This document shows, in pieces, positions 9,601-16,464 of a stretch of 64,000 bases of DNA (the stretch's first letter is position 1; each line of letters opens with the position of its first letter). The position numbers and the translations under genes were made by a program. The DNA lies in NCBI GenBank assembly GCA_963737425.1, contig CAVTSX010000003.1, positions 372,001 through 436,000 on the forward strand, in the 5' to 3' direction. Origin of the DNA: DASXRA01 sp963737425 (GTDB lineage: Bacteria > Actinomycetota > Actinomycetes > Mycobacteriales > Jatrophihabitantaceae). A model generated the notes under the pieces. That model was not told the origin of the DNA and ran no database searches. It saw nothing but the letters and a program-made list of their open reading frames with translations.

Positions 9601-11022
9601 CTCGGACGGCAAGCTCTGTGCAGCAGGCGCCTCGGCCGTCAGCGAGACGGCGTGCCGTTCAATCGCCTCGGACACCAGGCCGCGAATCAGCGTCTGTACG
9701 TCTTTGCCGTTTAGTCCACCGAGATAGTCGGGCAGTGCGTCGTTGACCGCTCGGGCGAGTTCGGCCTCGGTCCAGGACGCTTTGGTGCTCTGCACGTCGG
9801 CCAGCGCCGTCTCGATCACTGCATCGGCATCGAACGGTTGCGATTGGAGTTCCTTGCCGGCCAGGGCAAGCACGTCATTGGCGACCTGGTCCAGTCCGAC
9901 CGCGATCTCCGCGCGCAGCGCCTCTTCCCACCGCTCGAGACGCTCGACGAGGGTCTCGCCGTCGTGTGACTTGCGCGGGCGGGTCACCATCGTGGCCTGT
10001 CGGTGCAGCCTGTCGAGTTGCAACGCGTTCGGCGCCCTCCCGTACCGCGCCTCAAACGCTGCGACGAGTTCGCGGGTCTTCGGAGTGATCGTCCGGCGGC
10101 GGCTGCTGAAGAAGTCGTTGATGGCCTGGTCGATGCCGAGGATCTCGCGGGCCTTTCCGTCCGGGCGCATCACGGCGAGCACGCGCATGCTGTGGGCCAG
10201 ATGCTCGGTCGCGGTGCGTTCGGCCACCGCCCCTGCGGCCGGCCGGTGCAGGTAGAGGCTCCTGCTGTCCAGGGTGCGCCACTCGCCGTCTGGGCCTTGC
10301 ACGCGCCACAGGATTCCGTTGTGGACGTGCAGCTGCGGGTCGTTGTCGCGGCTGGTGTGCTGGAAGAAGCTTGCAACGATCCAGTCGTGGCCGTCGACGA
10401 ACCGGCCGGCGGCTCCGCCGTGGTGCCCGACCCGCGAGTAGCCGGCGTGCTCGGCGAGGTAGTCCAGGCCGGCCTGGTTGCCAGCCCAGATCGCGTCCTC
10501 GACAGCCTGCTTGTGCGCGGCCCACGCCGCGGCCGCATCCTCGTCGCCCGCAGCGCGTGCCTTGACCTCCTGTGCTTCGAACGCGGCGTGCAGGACGGTG
10601 ATGGATTTTTGAACGCTGAACGTGACGTCCATGAACGCGATGTTCTTGCGCTCCTTTTTGGACGCGTTCAATCGCAGCTGTTCACGCCGTTCAAAATCGG
10701 CGTACGGCTCAGCGTCCAATGAACGCTGATAGATCTCCTCCGCAGTCGGGTACTTGCGGCCTTTGCCGCCGAGCGTCGCGGCCTCGTCCCACTTCTCGTT
10801 GTTGCGGAAGTTCGGATCGCGCGGGTCGATGAAGTGCTCGTAGAGCGCCTCCATGTCCTGGTGGTCGACCATGCCCGTCAGGCCCAGCGCCTCGGCGCCA
10901 GTGCCGTACCAGCGCCCGGGCGGCTCGCCTTCGCTCACCGCGCCCGTGTAGTAGTTCTCTCGACCCTGCGCCACCTCGCGGGTCAGGTACTTGACCGAGT
11001 GTCCCGGCGAGATCGTCAGCAT
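6643..11022 (-). CDS. MobF-family conjugative relaxase with SF1B helicase domain (TraA/TrwC type)
   Basis: 1459 residues from ATG 11022, chosen because an AGGAAGGG site sits 9 bases upstream and relaxase homology begins at once (MLTISPGHSVKYLT). The frame is open to 11094, but those residues precede the conserved start. The TrwC relaxase domain (about 1-300) has the catalytic Tyr pair (ENYYTG) and the metal-binding histidines (FFQHTSRDNDPQLHVHNG). A RecD/TraI-like helicase follows, with Walker A GPAGTGKS near residue 557 and Walker B VVVDESAM. The C-terminal ~350 residues are charged coiled coil (DRERKAQLEREA and similar). It would nick oriT and unwind the transferred strand. It is the last gene of the operon, and its start overlaps the stop of the preceding 77-residue frame. 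Confidence 0.92.
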   Translation of the reverse strand: MLTISPGHSVKYLTREVAQGRENYYTGAVSEGEPPGRWYGTGAEALGLTGMVDHQDMEALYEHFIDPRDPNFRNNEKWDEAATLGGKGRKYPTAEEIYQRSLDAEPYADFERREQLRLNASKKERKNIAFMDVTFSVQKSITVLHAAFEAQEVKARAAGDEDAAAAWAAHKQAVEDAIWAGNQAGLDYLAEHAGYSRVGHHGGAAGRFVDGHDWIVASFFQHTSRDNDPQLHVHNGILWRVQGPDGEWRTLDSRSLYLHRPAAGAVAERTATEHLAHSMRVLAVMRPDGKAREILGIDQAINDFFSSRRRTITPKTRELVAAFEARYGRAPNALQLDRLHRQATMVTRPRKSHDGETLVERLERWEEALRAEIAVGLDQVANDVLALAGKELQSQPFDADAVIETALADVQSTKASWTEAELARAVNDALPDYLGGLNGKDVQTLIRGLVSEAIERHAVSLTAEAPAAQSLPSELRLADGRSAYERPGGHLYATEEHIRSERALRAAAVERTAVAVPVELATAFLNGLAESGIELGVDQAAAVRGVLTSGAGVESLVGPAGTGKSFVVGMISQGWQDPSMWNGQHRKVVGLASSQIATDVLTGEGLHARNITRWLNTQRRLALGTPLGDDLDWQLSPGDLVVVDESAMANTADLAAIQALTQDAGAKLLLTGDHRQLAAVGAGGGMDMIARVSPAYELTEARRFANAWEREASLQLREGDEAALGVYRKHGRIIDGGTIEETERTAGLAWLADTLDGHRSLLIVDTNEQADRISARLRAELVRLGRVHEDGVPLDLQGTSAGIGDLVQARKNQWDLAGVHGNRRGPINRELYRVLQTREDGGLVVAPVVGRTADGDELGDPITLPGAYVAEHVALGYASTVYSAQGLTVDTSHTVTTSRTSPAAFYVGITRGIKSNTAHVCTQAVPDDAPTGTANQVTRHSPLAVIASSAERAEAELAAIATAEQNTAEAESLRTAAERFTDVAELATAGRTAAMLDRLVDQGVLTPGQRGTLAADEGMVSVTRVLRQAEVAGHDPHKVLRDAVTSRDLGDARHLASVIHHRISDSVELHPAGDRYADWTPKVDNPIWQRHLDDLAAIADTRREHLGLEVAETRPQWAIKALGPVPEDANERTTWTKRAAAVAAHRELTGHDDAELALPGPPKAGQVETYASWRSAWRALGYDEATRAEAEMSDGQLRMRVRAYQREQAWQPDYVAPELAGTLQAAQRHHATDALRTAEAAKEADRERKAQLEREAADARALAQLLDKRAAELEKADEIRARWYAHTAGTRATEQRARDELGARGVDPDDLERATTAEEWIDAHRADQAAEDQHREITDETELADVVEQREADVVGVEREPSTDAAETNVRDIRDKAADEPNRTARTEDNWTRVPTADETADTITRAQRALAELERRRADEQRREAEETRARQLDRWYRDDQIEAARTAERSDDWQIAR

Positions 11023-11249
11023 CCGTGCGTGCCCTTCCTGGCTGATTTCAAGATCAACTCTTGCTGTCGGTTTTGTCCTGGTTCTTGAATCCATCTGATC
11101 GTGATGCGTGGGTGTGCTGTTCTGCTTTTGATCTTTGGTTGTGGCTGGTAGGTGCTTTGGCTGGTACTTCGGTGGTGGGTCTGGCTGTCGTGGTGGGGTT
11201 GTTCTGCGGCTTGCTTGGTCAGGTGGGTGGTGGTCGGTTGCTGGGTCAC
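11016..11249 (-). CDS. Small Thr/Gln/His-rich open frame between DUF2637 and relaxase genes
   Basis: 77 residues from GTG 11249, whose codon overlaps the stop of the DUF2637 gene (GTGA); the end overlaps the relaxase ATG. AAAGGA lies upstream of the start. This end-to-end overlap argues for a real, translationally coupled gene. Against it, composition is low-complexity (Thr, Gln, Pro, His) and the stretch is A/C-skewed and poorer in GC than its neighbours, as an oriT region upstream of a relaxase could be. No domain recognised. Confidence 0.4.
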   Translation of the reverse strand: MTQQPTTTHLTKQAAEQPHHDSQTHHRSTSQSTYQPQPKIKSRTAHPRITIRWIQEPGQNRQQELILKSARKGTHGC

Positions 11250-12040
11250 TGGTTGGTCCTTTGATCGGGGTTGGTGTTGACGACGTGCAGCGCCGGGCGC
11301 TGTTCGCGGAGGTCTTTCAGAACGGTTCCGGCGGTGCCGCGCGCGACCTGGGCGAGGTTCATGAGTTCGCTGACGGTCGGCAGCGAGCCGTTGGCTTCGT
11401 GGTGGCGTCGGGCGGCAGCCCGCGCCCGGTCGCTCGCCGACCCACCCGGGTTCGACGGCGCGACGTCGTCCAATGCAGTCGGTGGGGTGTTCAACGGCTC
11501 GGGGGCGGTGGGTTGTACGGGCGAGGTTGTACGGACCTTGGTTGGACGCGGCTGTACAACGGGATTGGACGCCGGGTTGTACAACTGGTCGTTGGACGGC
11601 GGGTTGGACGCTGAACGCTCCTCGACGGCCGTCGACGGGTCACTGCTGATCAGGTGGAGCAGGTGCGCGGTGAGCGCAGCGGCGATCGCGGGCCAGGCGC
11701 CGACCCCGAACCGCAGCCCGACCGGTGCCGCGCTTGTGGCGGCGATGCCTCCGGCGAGATAGACGGCTTGGGCCAGGCCGGACAGCCCGGCGGCGAGTAC
11801 GACGATGCCTGCGGCGTACCGGCGTCCCCCCGCGCGGAGGCGGGCAGTGGCGGCGTAGGCGACCAGGGCGAGCCCGTCGGTGATCAGCGGGTAGAGCCAG
11901 GCGATCGGCCCGGGCACGTTCGCGGCGGCGGCGACCTGATACAGCCCATGGGCAGTCGCGACCCCGGCGCCGGCCGCAACGACGAGCCCGGCGGCCCAGG
12001 TGGCGCGGCGACCTCTCGGTGACTCCGTTGTGGTGGTCAT
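11246..12040 (-). CDS. DUF2637 membrane protein (Spd-like) with C-terminal helical domain
   Basis: 264 residues from ATG 12040, overlapping the stop of the DUF4913 gene (ATGA). Four hydrophobic segments (about residues 14-34, 42-62, 72-95, 102-122) match the DUF2637 family, found mainly on actinobacterial plasmids and integrative elements and often compared with the plasmid-spreading SpdB proteins. A disordered linker rich in Asn, Pro and Thr follows. The last ~65 residues (SDRARAAARRHHEA, SELMNLAQVARGTA) look like a small winged-helix or HTH DNA-binding tail. It may anchor element DNA or aid intra-mycelial spread; that role is inferred. Confidence 0.8.
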   Translation of the reverse strand: MTTTTESPRGRRATWAAGLVVAAGAGVATAHGLYQVAAAANVPGPIAWLYPLITDGLALVAYAATARLRAGGRRYAAGIVVLAAGLSGLAQAVYLAGGIAATSAAPVGLRFGVGAWPAIAAALTAHLLHLISSDPSTAVEERSASNPPSNDQLYNPASNPVVQPRPTKVRTTSPVQPTAPEPLNTPPTALDDVAPSNPGGSASDRARAAARRHHEANGSLPTVSELMNLAQVARGTAGTVLKDLREQRPALHVVNTNPDQRTNQ

Positions 12041-12705
12041 CGTCGTCCCTTCCGTGCCGTGGGCCGACGTGCGGCGTCGAGCTGCTCATCGCTCGGCGCC
12101 GGTGCGGGCCGGTCGCGGGCGAGGGCCCACCACGCGGCGATCACCGGTACGGCGTCGGCGGTCGGCGCCTCGTGTGCGCCGGTATGACGTTCGGCGCCGG
12201 GCAGGTGGGCCTCGAGCGCGCACGTGCCCGCGTACTGCTTGATCCGGCGCACGACGCCGGGGCGTTGCCGGTCGTGCCAGTCCCCCACTGCGCTCGTCGA
12301 CGCATCCGGGTCGTAGGCGGCCAGCCACGCGTTGTGCAGCCAGAGCAGCTCTTCGACGACGTCGGGATGCCACAGCCAGCACTCCGGCAAACCGCGCGCG
12401 TCGGAGTAGCGCAGATACACCCCGCCGACCCAGCGGACGAGCGTGGCCAGGATCTCCTCGGCGTCCTCGCTAGAGTCAGGTTCTCCGGCGGTTTGCGGCG
12501 CGTAGTCGAGCCAGCACGGCGCGACCGCTGTGGCCGCCTTCTTCGAAGGGGCGGTCTCGGCAAGGCGGGCCACGATGCCGGCCAGGGCGTCCATCCGCTT
12601 GTTCAGATCCCGCATCGCGTGAATCTGGCGTCCGAGCCGCTCGACCTCCCGGCCCAAGGCCGTCACCGCACTCTGCTCCGAATCCCTGTCCTCGGTCTGA
12701 CTCAT
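12037..12705 (-). CDS. DUF4913 domain protein
   Basis: 222 residues from ATG 12705, which overlaps the methyltransferase stop (ATGA). Residues 1-70 form a charged helix (ALGREVERLGRQIHAMRD). The DUF4913 core follows, recognisable from TLVRWVGGVYLRY, CWLWHPDVVEELLWLHNAW and the later Trp/His-rich strand. The family is confined largely to actinobacterial mobile elements and has no established function. The last ~50 residues are Ala/Pro/Arg-rich. A longer in-phase frame reaches 13239 but is antisense-like over the methyltransferase and is not used. Confidence 0.75.
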   Translation of the reverse strand: MSQTEDRDSEQSAVTALGREVERLGRQIHAMRDLNKRMDALAGIVARLAETAPSKKAATAVAPCWLDYAPQTAGEPDSSEDAEEILATLVRWVGGVYLRYSDARGLPECWLWHPDVVEELLWLHNAWLAAYDPDASTSAVGDWHDRQRPGVVRRIKQYAGTCALEAHLPGAERHTGAHEAPTADAVPVIAAWWALARDRPAPAPSDEQLDAARRPTARKGRR

Positions 12706-13499
12706 GCCGACAGTTCCTCGAACAGGTCGGGCTGTTCCGGTCCGGGGCCGGACGACTTCGGTTCGGCTTGAACGGTTTTCGTGGTGCGGATGCCAGCGCG
12801 AACTGTGGGGTCGAAGCTCAACGACCTTTTGAGCGCCTGGTAGTCGGCGTAGCCGCCTTTCGACAGGTAGAGCGCGATGGCGTCGAGGACCGGGATGCCT
12901 TGCGCGGTGACCATCCGGGTCATGGCCGGGACGTTCTCCATGACGAAGGTCTTGGGCTGGAGGTCGAGCACGATGCGGCAGAACTCGAATACCAGGCTGT
13001 TGCGCGGGTCCATCACGTTCTGCCGCCCGGCCGTGGAAAAGCCCTGGCAGGGTGGGCCGCCGATCACCGCACCGACCTCGCCGACGTCGAGGCCGAGGTC
13101 GTCGAGGATCTGCTGGCCGTCGAGGGTGCGGATGTCGCCGAGGTAGACGTGCTCGACCGGCAACTGATCCGGGTGGTGCGAGATCCAGCCTTTTCCGGCC
13201 AGGCCCGGCGAGCACTCCGCGACCGTCTGGGCCGTCCACACGTCGTCCTTGTGTTCGTGAACGATCGTGGCCGGTGAGCCCAGGTTGGCGAGGTAGGTCA
13301 TCATCGCCGCCAGGTCAGCCTCAACCGCCGCCGCGACATGCCACCCCGCCTGATGAAACCCCACCGAGAACCCGCCCGCGCCGGAGAACAGGTCGACCGC
13401 AACCGGAGGCTTCGCTGGTACGAGCTCGGCCGGGACGTACAGCCCCGACCTGCTCGCGAGGTATCCGTCGCCGAATTCGACCGTGCGCTCGGACATCAC
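12702..13499 (-). CDS. Short C5-cytosine DNA methyltransferase (lacks C-terminal motifs)
   Basis: 265 residues, from GTG 13499 or the adjacent ATG 13496. Motif I (DLFSGAGGF, residues 37-45), motif IV with the catalytic Cys (GGPPCQGFS, 147-155) and motif VI (MENVP, 187-191) are all present. The protein stops about 75 residues after ENVP, without the QRR-type motif VIII, a normal target-recognition domain, or motifs IX-X; typical Dcm enzymes run 330-450 residues. It may be a permuted, compact or inactive form, or it may need a partner. No restriction endonuclease is beside it, so a solitary enzyme protecting the element from host restriction is plausible. It is overlapped on both sides by operon neighbours. 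Confidence 0.85.
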   Translation of the reverse strand: MMSERTVEFGDGYLASRSGLYVPAELVPAKPPVAVDLFSGAGGFSVGFHQAGWHVAAAVEADLAAMMTYLANLGSPATIVHEHKDDVWTAQTVAECSPGLAGKGWISHHPDQLPVEHVYLGDIRTLDGQQILDDLGLDVGEVGAVIGGPPCQGFSTAGRQNVMDPRNSLVFEFCRIVLDLQPKTFVMENVPAMTRMVTAQGIPVLDAIALYLSKGGYADYQALKRSLSFDPTVRAGIRTTKTVQAEPKSSGPGPEQPDLFEELSA

Positions 13500-13675
13500 G
13501 GCGCCACCGCCTGCGCCGCACTGTCCACTGTGGACGATGCCGTTTCGGGGCGGGGCAGGCGGCCGATGTGCCGGCGCCCGTCACTGGTCTCGACTTCGAC
13601 CCAGCGCCGACCCATCCAGACCCGGATCTCGCCGCGGATCGTCTCTCCCCACGGAGTGCGGATCGTCGCCGTCAT
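13496..13675 (-). CDS. 59-residue hypothetical protein in the mobilisation operon
   Basis: ATG 13675 overlaps the stop of the preceding 133-residue gene, and the stop overlaps the methyltransferase start, so both ends are translationally coupled. The peptide begins MTATIRTPWGETIRGEIRV, is beta-strand-like with two Trp residues, and ends in an Ala/Ser-rich tail. No family recognised. Its support is the overlap pattern and high-GC third positions. Confidence 0.55.
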   Translation of the reverse strand: MTATIRTPWGETIRGEIRVWMGRRWVEVETSDGRRHIGRLPRPETASSTVDSAAQAVAP

Positions 13676-14073
13676 GAGCGCGCCTGTTCGCGGGGTGTGT
13701 CGTGGAGGATGTCGATGGCCTCGTAGCCCAGGTCGAGGAGCACGTAGCGCTCGCCCGTGACCGTTTCCAGGCCGACCAAACGGTGACGACAGGTGAACGT
13801 GCCGTGCTCGTCGGGCAGCGCGATCACCGCGACCCGGTACAGCGCCCAGCGCCGCCCGCAGTAGAACAGGCTGTTGACCATCAGCCGCAGCGGCGGCGCC
13901 TCGAGCACGTCACGCCACTGCTCGGGCTCGACCCAGTCCATCTGTTCGATCGCGGCGCGGATCCGTTCCCGTTTCGATTCGGTGTTGGTGTAGCCCATGC
14001 CGTTGCCTAGCCGGGTCCAGCGAACCTGACGGGTCGGCAGGACTTGGGTTGTGTGCAGGGTGCTGCTGCTCAT
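13672..14073 (-). CDS. Hypothetical protein, mobilisation operon
   Basis: 133 residues from ATG 14073, overlapping the stop of the upstream gene (ATGA). The sequence has a helical N-terminal half (SKRERIRAAIEQMDWVE) and a beta-rich C-terminal half (YRVAVIALPDEHGTFTCRH). No catalytic motif is apparent. It is probably a cytoplasmic accessory protein of the element; function unknown. Confidence 0.6.
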   Translation of the reverse strand: MSSSTLHTTQVLPTRQVRWTRLGNGMGYTNTESKRERIRAAIEQMDWVEPEQWRDVLEAPPLRLMVNSLFYCGRRWALYRVAVIALPDEHGTFTCRHRLVGLETVTGERYVLLDLGYEAIDILHDTPREQARS

Positions 14074-14945
14074 CGCGACTCGCCCCCCTCACGGATTACG
14101 AGGCGGGTCAGGGGTGCGCGGCCGGCGTCGCGTTCGACCTGGGCCACCTCGAGGTCGGGCGGGTAGTGCTTGAGCGGGATGCCGGAGCCGGGCAGCGGGG
14201 TGTCGCGGAGGGCTCGCTCCCACAGCTGGAAGGCCGGGCCGTAGGGCGGGTCGCCGCTGCCGGCGTCGTTCTGCCAGCGCAGTTCAACGACGACCTCGAC
14301 GGGCACCCGCAGGCCGGGCGGCAGCGCAGCGGCCGCGCGGTGGACGTTCTCGCGAAACGCCTGGCCGTAGGCGGCCCACTCGCGGGCGCGTTGCTCGTCG
14401 AGACGCTCACGCATCTGCTCGACCGCGTCGCTCATTGCCTGCTGCTCGGCGGTGGCCGGCTCGAGGCGGGCGAGGGCGGCCTCGAACTGCGGCGTACCTG
14501 GAATGCCGCTGACCGTGGGAATGCCGATCGCGTCGTGGCGTCGGTCGAGCTCGTCGTGGGCCTGGTCGTAGAGCTGGGCGTAACCAAGCTCGTGGAGCAG
14601 GTCATCGACATGCACGGCCACGGTGAGCGGTTCGGTGCGGTGCTCGAGAAGGTGCTCCTCGTCCCAGCCGACCGTGGACGTGAGCAGGGTGCGCACGCCG
14701 TCGGCTTCCCAGGACCCTGGCCGCCCGGCCAGCAGCGCCTCGATGCCGCCGATGTTGGCGGCCGCACCGGCCAGGGCCAGCGTGGCGAATTCGGCGAAGT
14801 CAGCCGGCTCCTGGTGCGCGTGGTCGCCGGTGCCGTACGTGCTGGTTTGGCGGGCGGCCTCGGTCAACACGCCGATGGCGTCGGTAAGGATCTGTTCGTA
14901 GGTTCGTGGCGCGACCGCAGCCTCGCCGGGATCTGTCGTGATCAT
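14070..14945 (-). CDS. Hypothetical protein, mobilisation operon
   Basis: 291 residues from ATG 14945, with GGAG a few bases upstream; the frame stays open to 14993 but has no better site there. It is acidic and helix-rich throughout (YEQILTDAIGVLTEAARQ, MRERLDEQRAREWAAYGQ), with no signal peptide, membrane segment or known motif. It lies 82 bases after the ssb 3' fragment and is coupled to the 133-residue gene downstream. I do not recognise the family. Confidence 0.6.
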   Translation of the reverse strand: MITTDPGEAAVAPRTYEQILTDAIGVLTEAARQTSTYGTGDHAHQEPADFAEFATLALAGAAANIGGIEALLAGRPGSWEADGVRTLLTSTVGWDEEHLLEHRTEPLTVAVHVDDLLHELGYAQLYDQAHDELDRRHDAIGIPTVSGIPGTPQFEAALARLEPATAEQQAMSDAVEQMRERLDEQRAREWAAYGQAFRENVHRAAAALPPGLRVPVEVVVELRWQNDAGSGDPPYGPAFQLWERALRDTPLPGSGIPLKHYPPDLEVAQVERDAGRAPLTRLVIREGGESR

Positions 14946-15027
14946 CGGGATCTCCGTGAAGTGATTGGGACTGGGAGGAAGGGGCGGCAACACGGGCCGG
15001 GCCCCTTCCCCCGCCGTCCATGGATGG

Positions 15028-15228
15028 TTAGCCGACCTCGGCCGGCGACTGTTCGGACTGGCCGTTGACTCGGCTGGTGGTGCGGGTCAGGTGGGCGGTG
15101 GCGTAGCGCAGGCTCGCCCCGAGCGCAGTGATCTGCAGGACGTGCTTGATCCGGGTCTGGCCTTCTCGGTCGGTCCATTCCTCGACATGCGTGGTCCCGT
15201 GGACCAGGACCCGGTCGCCCTTGCGCAG
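15028..15228 (-). pseudogene. ssb: 3' fragment of ssb (single-stranded DNA-binding protein), split by transposon
   Basis: The frame reads LRKGDRVLVHGTTHVEEW, then RIKHVLQITALGASLRYAT, which is the second half of a bacterial SSB OB-fold (normally SLRKG, a VEG- or GR-type strand, then LR-AT). It has no start of its own and abuts the left end of the Tn554-like element. The first half of the fold is found 4 kb away at 19257-19456 in the same orientation. Together they rebuild one ssb gene with little or no loss. Confidence 0.8.
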
Positions 15229-15300
15229 CGTTATGGAGGGTTCCCGCGAGGCTGTCTTCGACGTCGCTAAGGTTGTTGATCTTGCTGCCGGGCTCCCGTC

Positions 15301-16464
15301 GTGGACGTCCGGCGCTGTCATGTCTTCGACGACGGTGTGGGGTTGTGGGTGGGTCGGGTTCAGCGGCTGCGGACGGACGCGGGCGGGCCGGTGTCGTATA
15401 CGGTGCTCGACGCTGTGGGGCTGCCGATCGCGGCGGCGGATGAGTTCCTGGCGCATCTGTCGGCGAAGCGGCGCTCGCCGAACACGGTGCGCGGCTATGC
15501 GCATGATTTGGCGGACTTCTTCGACTGGCTCGAGCAGTGCGGGCGTGATTTCCGCGCGTTGACGCTGGAGCAGTTGGGTGAGTTCTTCGACTGGCTGCGC
15601 CGGCCGACGCCGGCCCGGTCCGCGCAGGTGTTCGTGTTGCCGTCGGTCGGGTCGGCGGTGACGGCTTCCACGCTGGTGCGTAAGCGGGCCGCGGTCGCTA
15701 GCTTCTACCGCTTTCATGCCCGCCGGGATCCGAATGTCCCGGCGCTGCTTGGTGATCCGGTGGCTGCCCGGTCGACCGGCGGGTTCGTGCCGATGCTGGT
15801 TCACACCCGCCGCTCGCGTGTGGGCCCGGACGCGGTCAGCCCGATCCGGCTGCATGCTGCGCGCACGCCACCGAAGACGCTCACTGATGAGGAGATCGCG
15901 CGGCTGCTGGGTGCGTGCCGGCGGGCGCGGGACCGGTTCTTGCTCACGGTGATGAACGAGGCCGGGCTGCGGTTGGGTGAGGCGCTCGGGCTGCGGCACG
16001 CCGATCTGCGGCTGCGCGCCGGTGAGGTGCACGTGGTGCCGCGCGAGGACAATGTCAACGACGCCCGGGTGAAGGGGTTGAAGCAGCGGGTGGTGCCGGT
16101 CGGCGCGGTAGTGCTGGATGCCTATGCCGACTACATGGAAACCGAGTACGGCACGCTCGATTGCGACTACGTGTTCGTGAACCTGTTCCGCGGCCCGATC
16201 GGAGCACCGATGACCGCCGACGCGGTCAAGGACCTGGCCGCGCGGCTTCGCAAGGCCACCGGCATCGGGCAGTTCAGCCCGCACGCGCTGCGGCACTCGT
16301 ATGCGACCCGGCTGCTGCGCTGCGGGGTGCCGATGGCGGTCGTGGCCGAACTGCTCGGCCACAGCCATCTGCAAACCACGCAGCAGGCCTACTCCCACCT
16401 GAGCGTCGAGGATCACCGCCGGGTGCTGGTCGAGGCGGGGCTGCTGGACGCGGCGGCCGGGTAG
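15301..16464 (+). CDS. tnpA: Tyrosine recombinase, TnpA-like (first gene of Tn554-like element)
   Basis: 387 residues if GTG 15301 is used; a later start is possible. An N-terminal SAM-like core-binding domain (SAKRRSPNTVRGYAHDLADF) precedes the catalytic domain, whose residues are all visible: Arg in EAGLRLGEALGLR, His-x-x-Arg in SPHALRHSYATR, His in LLGHSHLQTT and the nucleophile Tyr in QQAYSHLS. Size matches Tn554 TnpA (about 360). The next gene starts directly after the stop (TAGATG), so the three genes form one transcript. Confidence 0.88.
   Translation: MDVRRCHVFDDGVGLWVGRVQRLRTDAGGPVSYTVLDAVGLPIAAADEFLAHLSAKRRSPNTVRGYAHDLADFFDWLEQCGRDFRALTLEQLGEFFDWLRRPTPARSAQVFVLPSVGSAVTASTLVRKRAAVASFYRFHARRDPNVPALLGDPVAARSTGGFVPMLVHTRRSRVGPDAVSPIRLHAARTPPKTLTDEEIARLLGACRRARDRFLLTVMNEAGLRLGEALGLRHADLRLRAGEVHVVPREDNVNDARVKGLKQRVVPVGAVVLDAYADYMETEYGTLDCDYVFVNLFRGPIGAPMTADAVKDLAARLRKATGIGQFSPHALRHSYATRLLRCGVPMAVVAELLGHSHLQTTQQAYSHLSVEDHRRVLVEAGLLDAAAG

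Noticed and set aside
7912..10722. Long plus-strand frames over the relaxase gene
   Set aside because: The relaxase motifs on the minus strand are unambiguous; the plus frames are shadows.
15301..16464. TnpA-like recombinase as the integrase of the mobilisation element
   Set aside because: It lies inside the transposon that interrupts ssb and forms a three-gene unit with tnpB and tnpC; it belongs to the transposon.
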